The position numbers were made by a program, and so were the translations under genes. Shown one piece after another: positions 63,383 through 64,000 of a DNA stretch of 64,000 nt. Within the stretch, counting starts at the first letter, position 1; every line of letters begins with the position of its first letter. The notes beneath the pieces were generated by a model. The model worked only from the letters and a program-made list of their open reading frames with translations. It was not told the origin of the DNA and did no database searches. Source of the stretch: an uncultured Gammaproteobacteria bacterium (lineage in GTDB: Bacteria; Pseudomonadota; Gammaproteobacteria; Pseudomonadales; Pseudohongiellaceae); contig CAILUG010000008.1 in NCBI GenBank assembly GCA_903837345.1, forward strand, positions 1 through 64,000. Reading direction: 5' to 3'.

Positions 63383-64000
<618 letters not shown>

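Overview
The window looks like chromosomal DNA of a Gram-negative gammaproteobacterium. The core block tsaE-amiB-mutL-(murI)-miaA-hfq-hflX-hflK-hflC-hisZ-purA, the TonB2-type energy cluster with a DUF3450 gene, RluF/DbpA and an E. coli-type ArgG all fit the Pseudomonadales/Cellvibrionales side of the class. An exact family cannot be fixed without a marker search. The accessory genes (ice-binding protein, PQQ alcohol dehydrogenase, tannase-like esterase, LigM-type O-demethylase, pectinesterase-like protein) suggest a free-living, probably aquatic heterotroph that uses plant-derived or aromatic substrates. No phage, plasmid, insertion sequence or CRISPR array was seen.

Layout. 1-4.9 kb: start of a minus-strand gene, a truncated pirin, an SPFH protein, a two-domain ice-binding protein, a secreted beta-propeller, a small exported protein and an antiparallel 42-codon lysine-rich gene. 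4.9-10.5 kb (minus strand): pectinesterase-like protein, rluF, dbpA, a Vgb-like propeller and a c-type cytochrome lipoprotein. 10.7-12.8 kb: PAP2 phosphatase, then a RelBE-type toxin-antitoxin pair lying between an intact tRNA-Arg(UCG) and a duplicate of that tRNA's 3' end, followed by tRNA-Arg(CCG) and a broken copy of it interrupted by a hairpin-rich insert. 12.9-17.5 kb: two overlapping MFS transporters and a ThDP enzyme. 17.8-31.2 kb: a small protein gene and the conserved housekeeping block, with murI inverted between mutL and miaA. 31.2-45 kb: secreted and membrane functions, including a DUF6152 gene beside a WEGDTLVV-domain gene, an EptA/MCR-family phosphoethanolamine transferase, a two-TM potassium channel, an adenylate-forming enzyme, a GT39-like glycosyltransferase, an orphan solute-binding protein, a lipase, a tannase-family lipoprotein, a DUF6152-WEGDTLVV fusion and a PQQ dehydrogenase. 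45.1-48.8 kb: TetR-HlyD-ABC-permease exporter operon. 48.8-55.8 kb (minus): eight-gene TonB2-like system. 56.3-64 kb: VTT membrane protein, tex, ligM-like gene, aldehyde dehydrogenase, sulfotransferase and the 3' part of argG.

The most distinctive items are the tRNA-associated rearrangements at 11.5-12.8 kb, the split-versus-fused DUF6152/WEGDTLVV pair, and the TonB2-like cluster bracketed by two paralogous large ExbB/TtpC-like proteins. Functions come from motif recognition and remembered family features; no database search was run.
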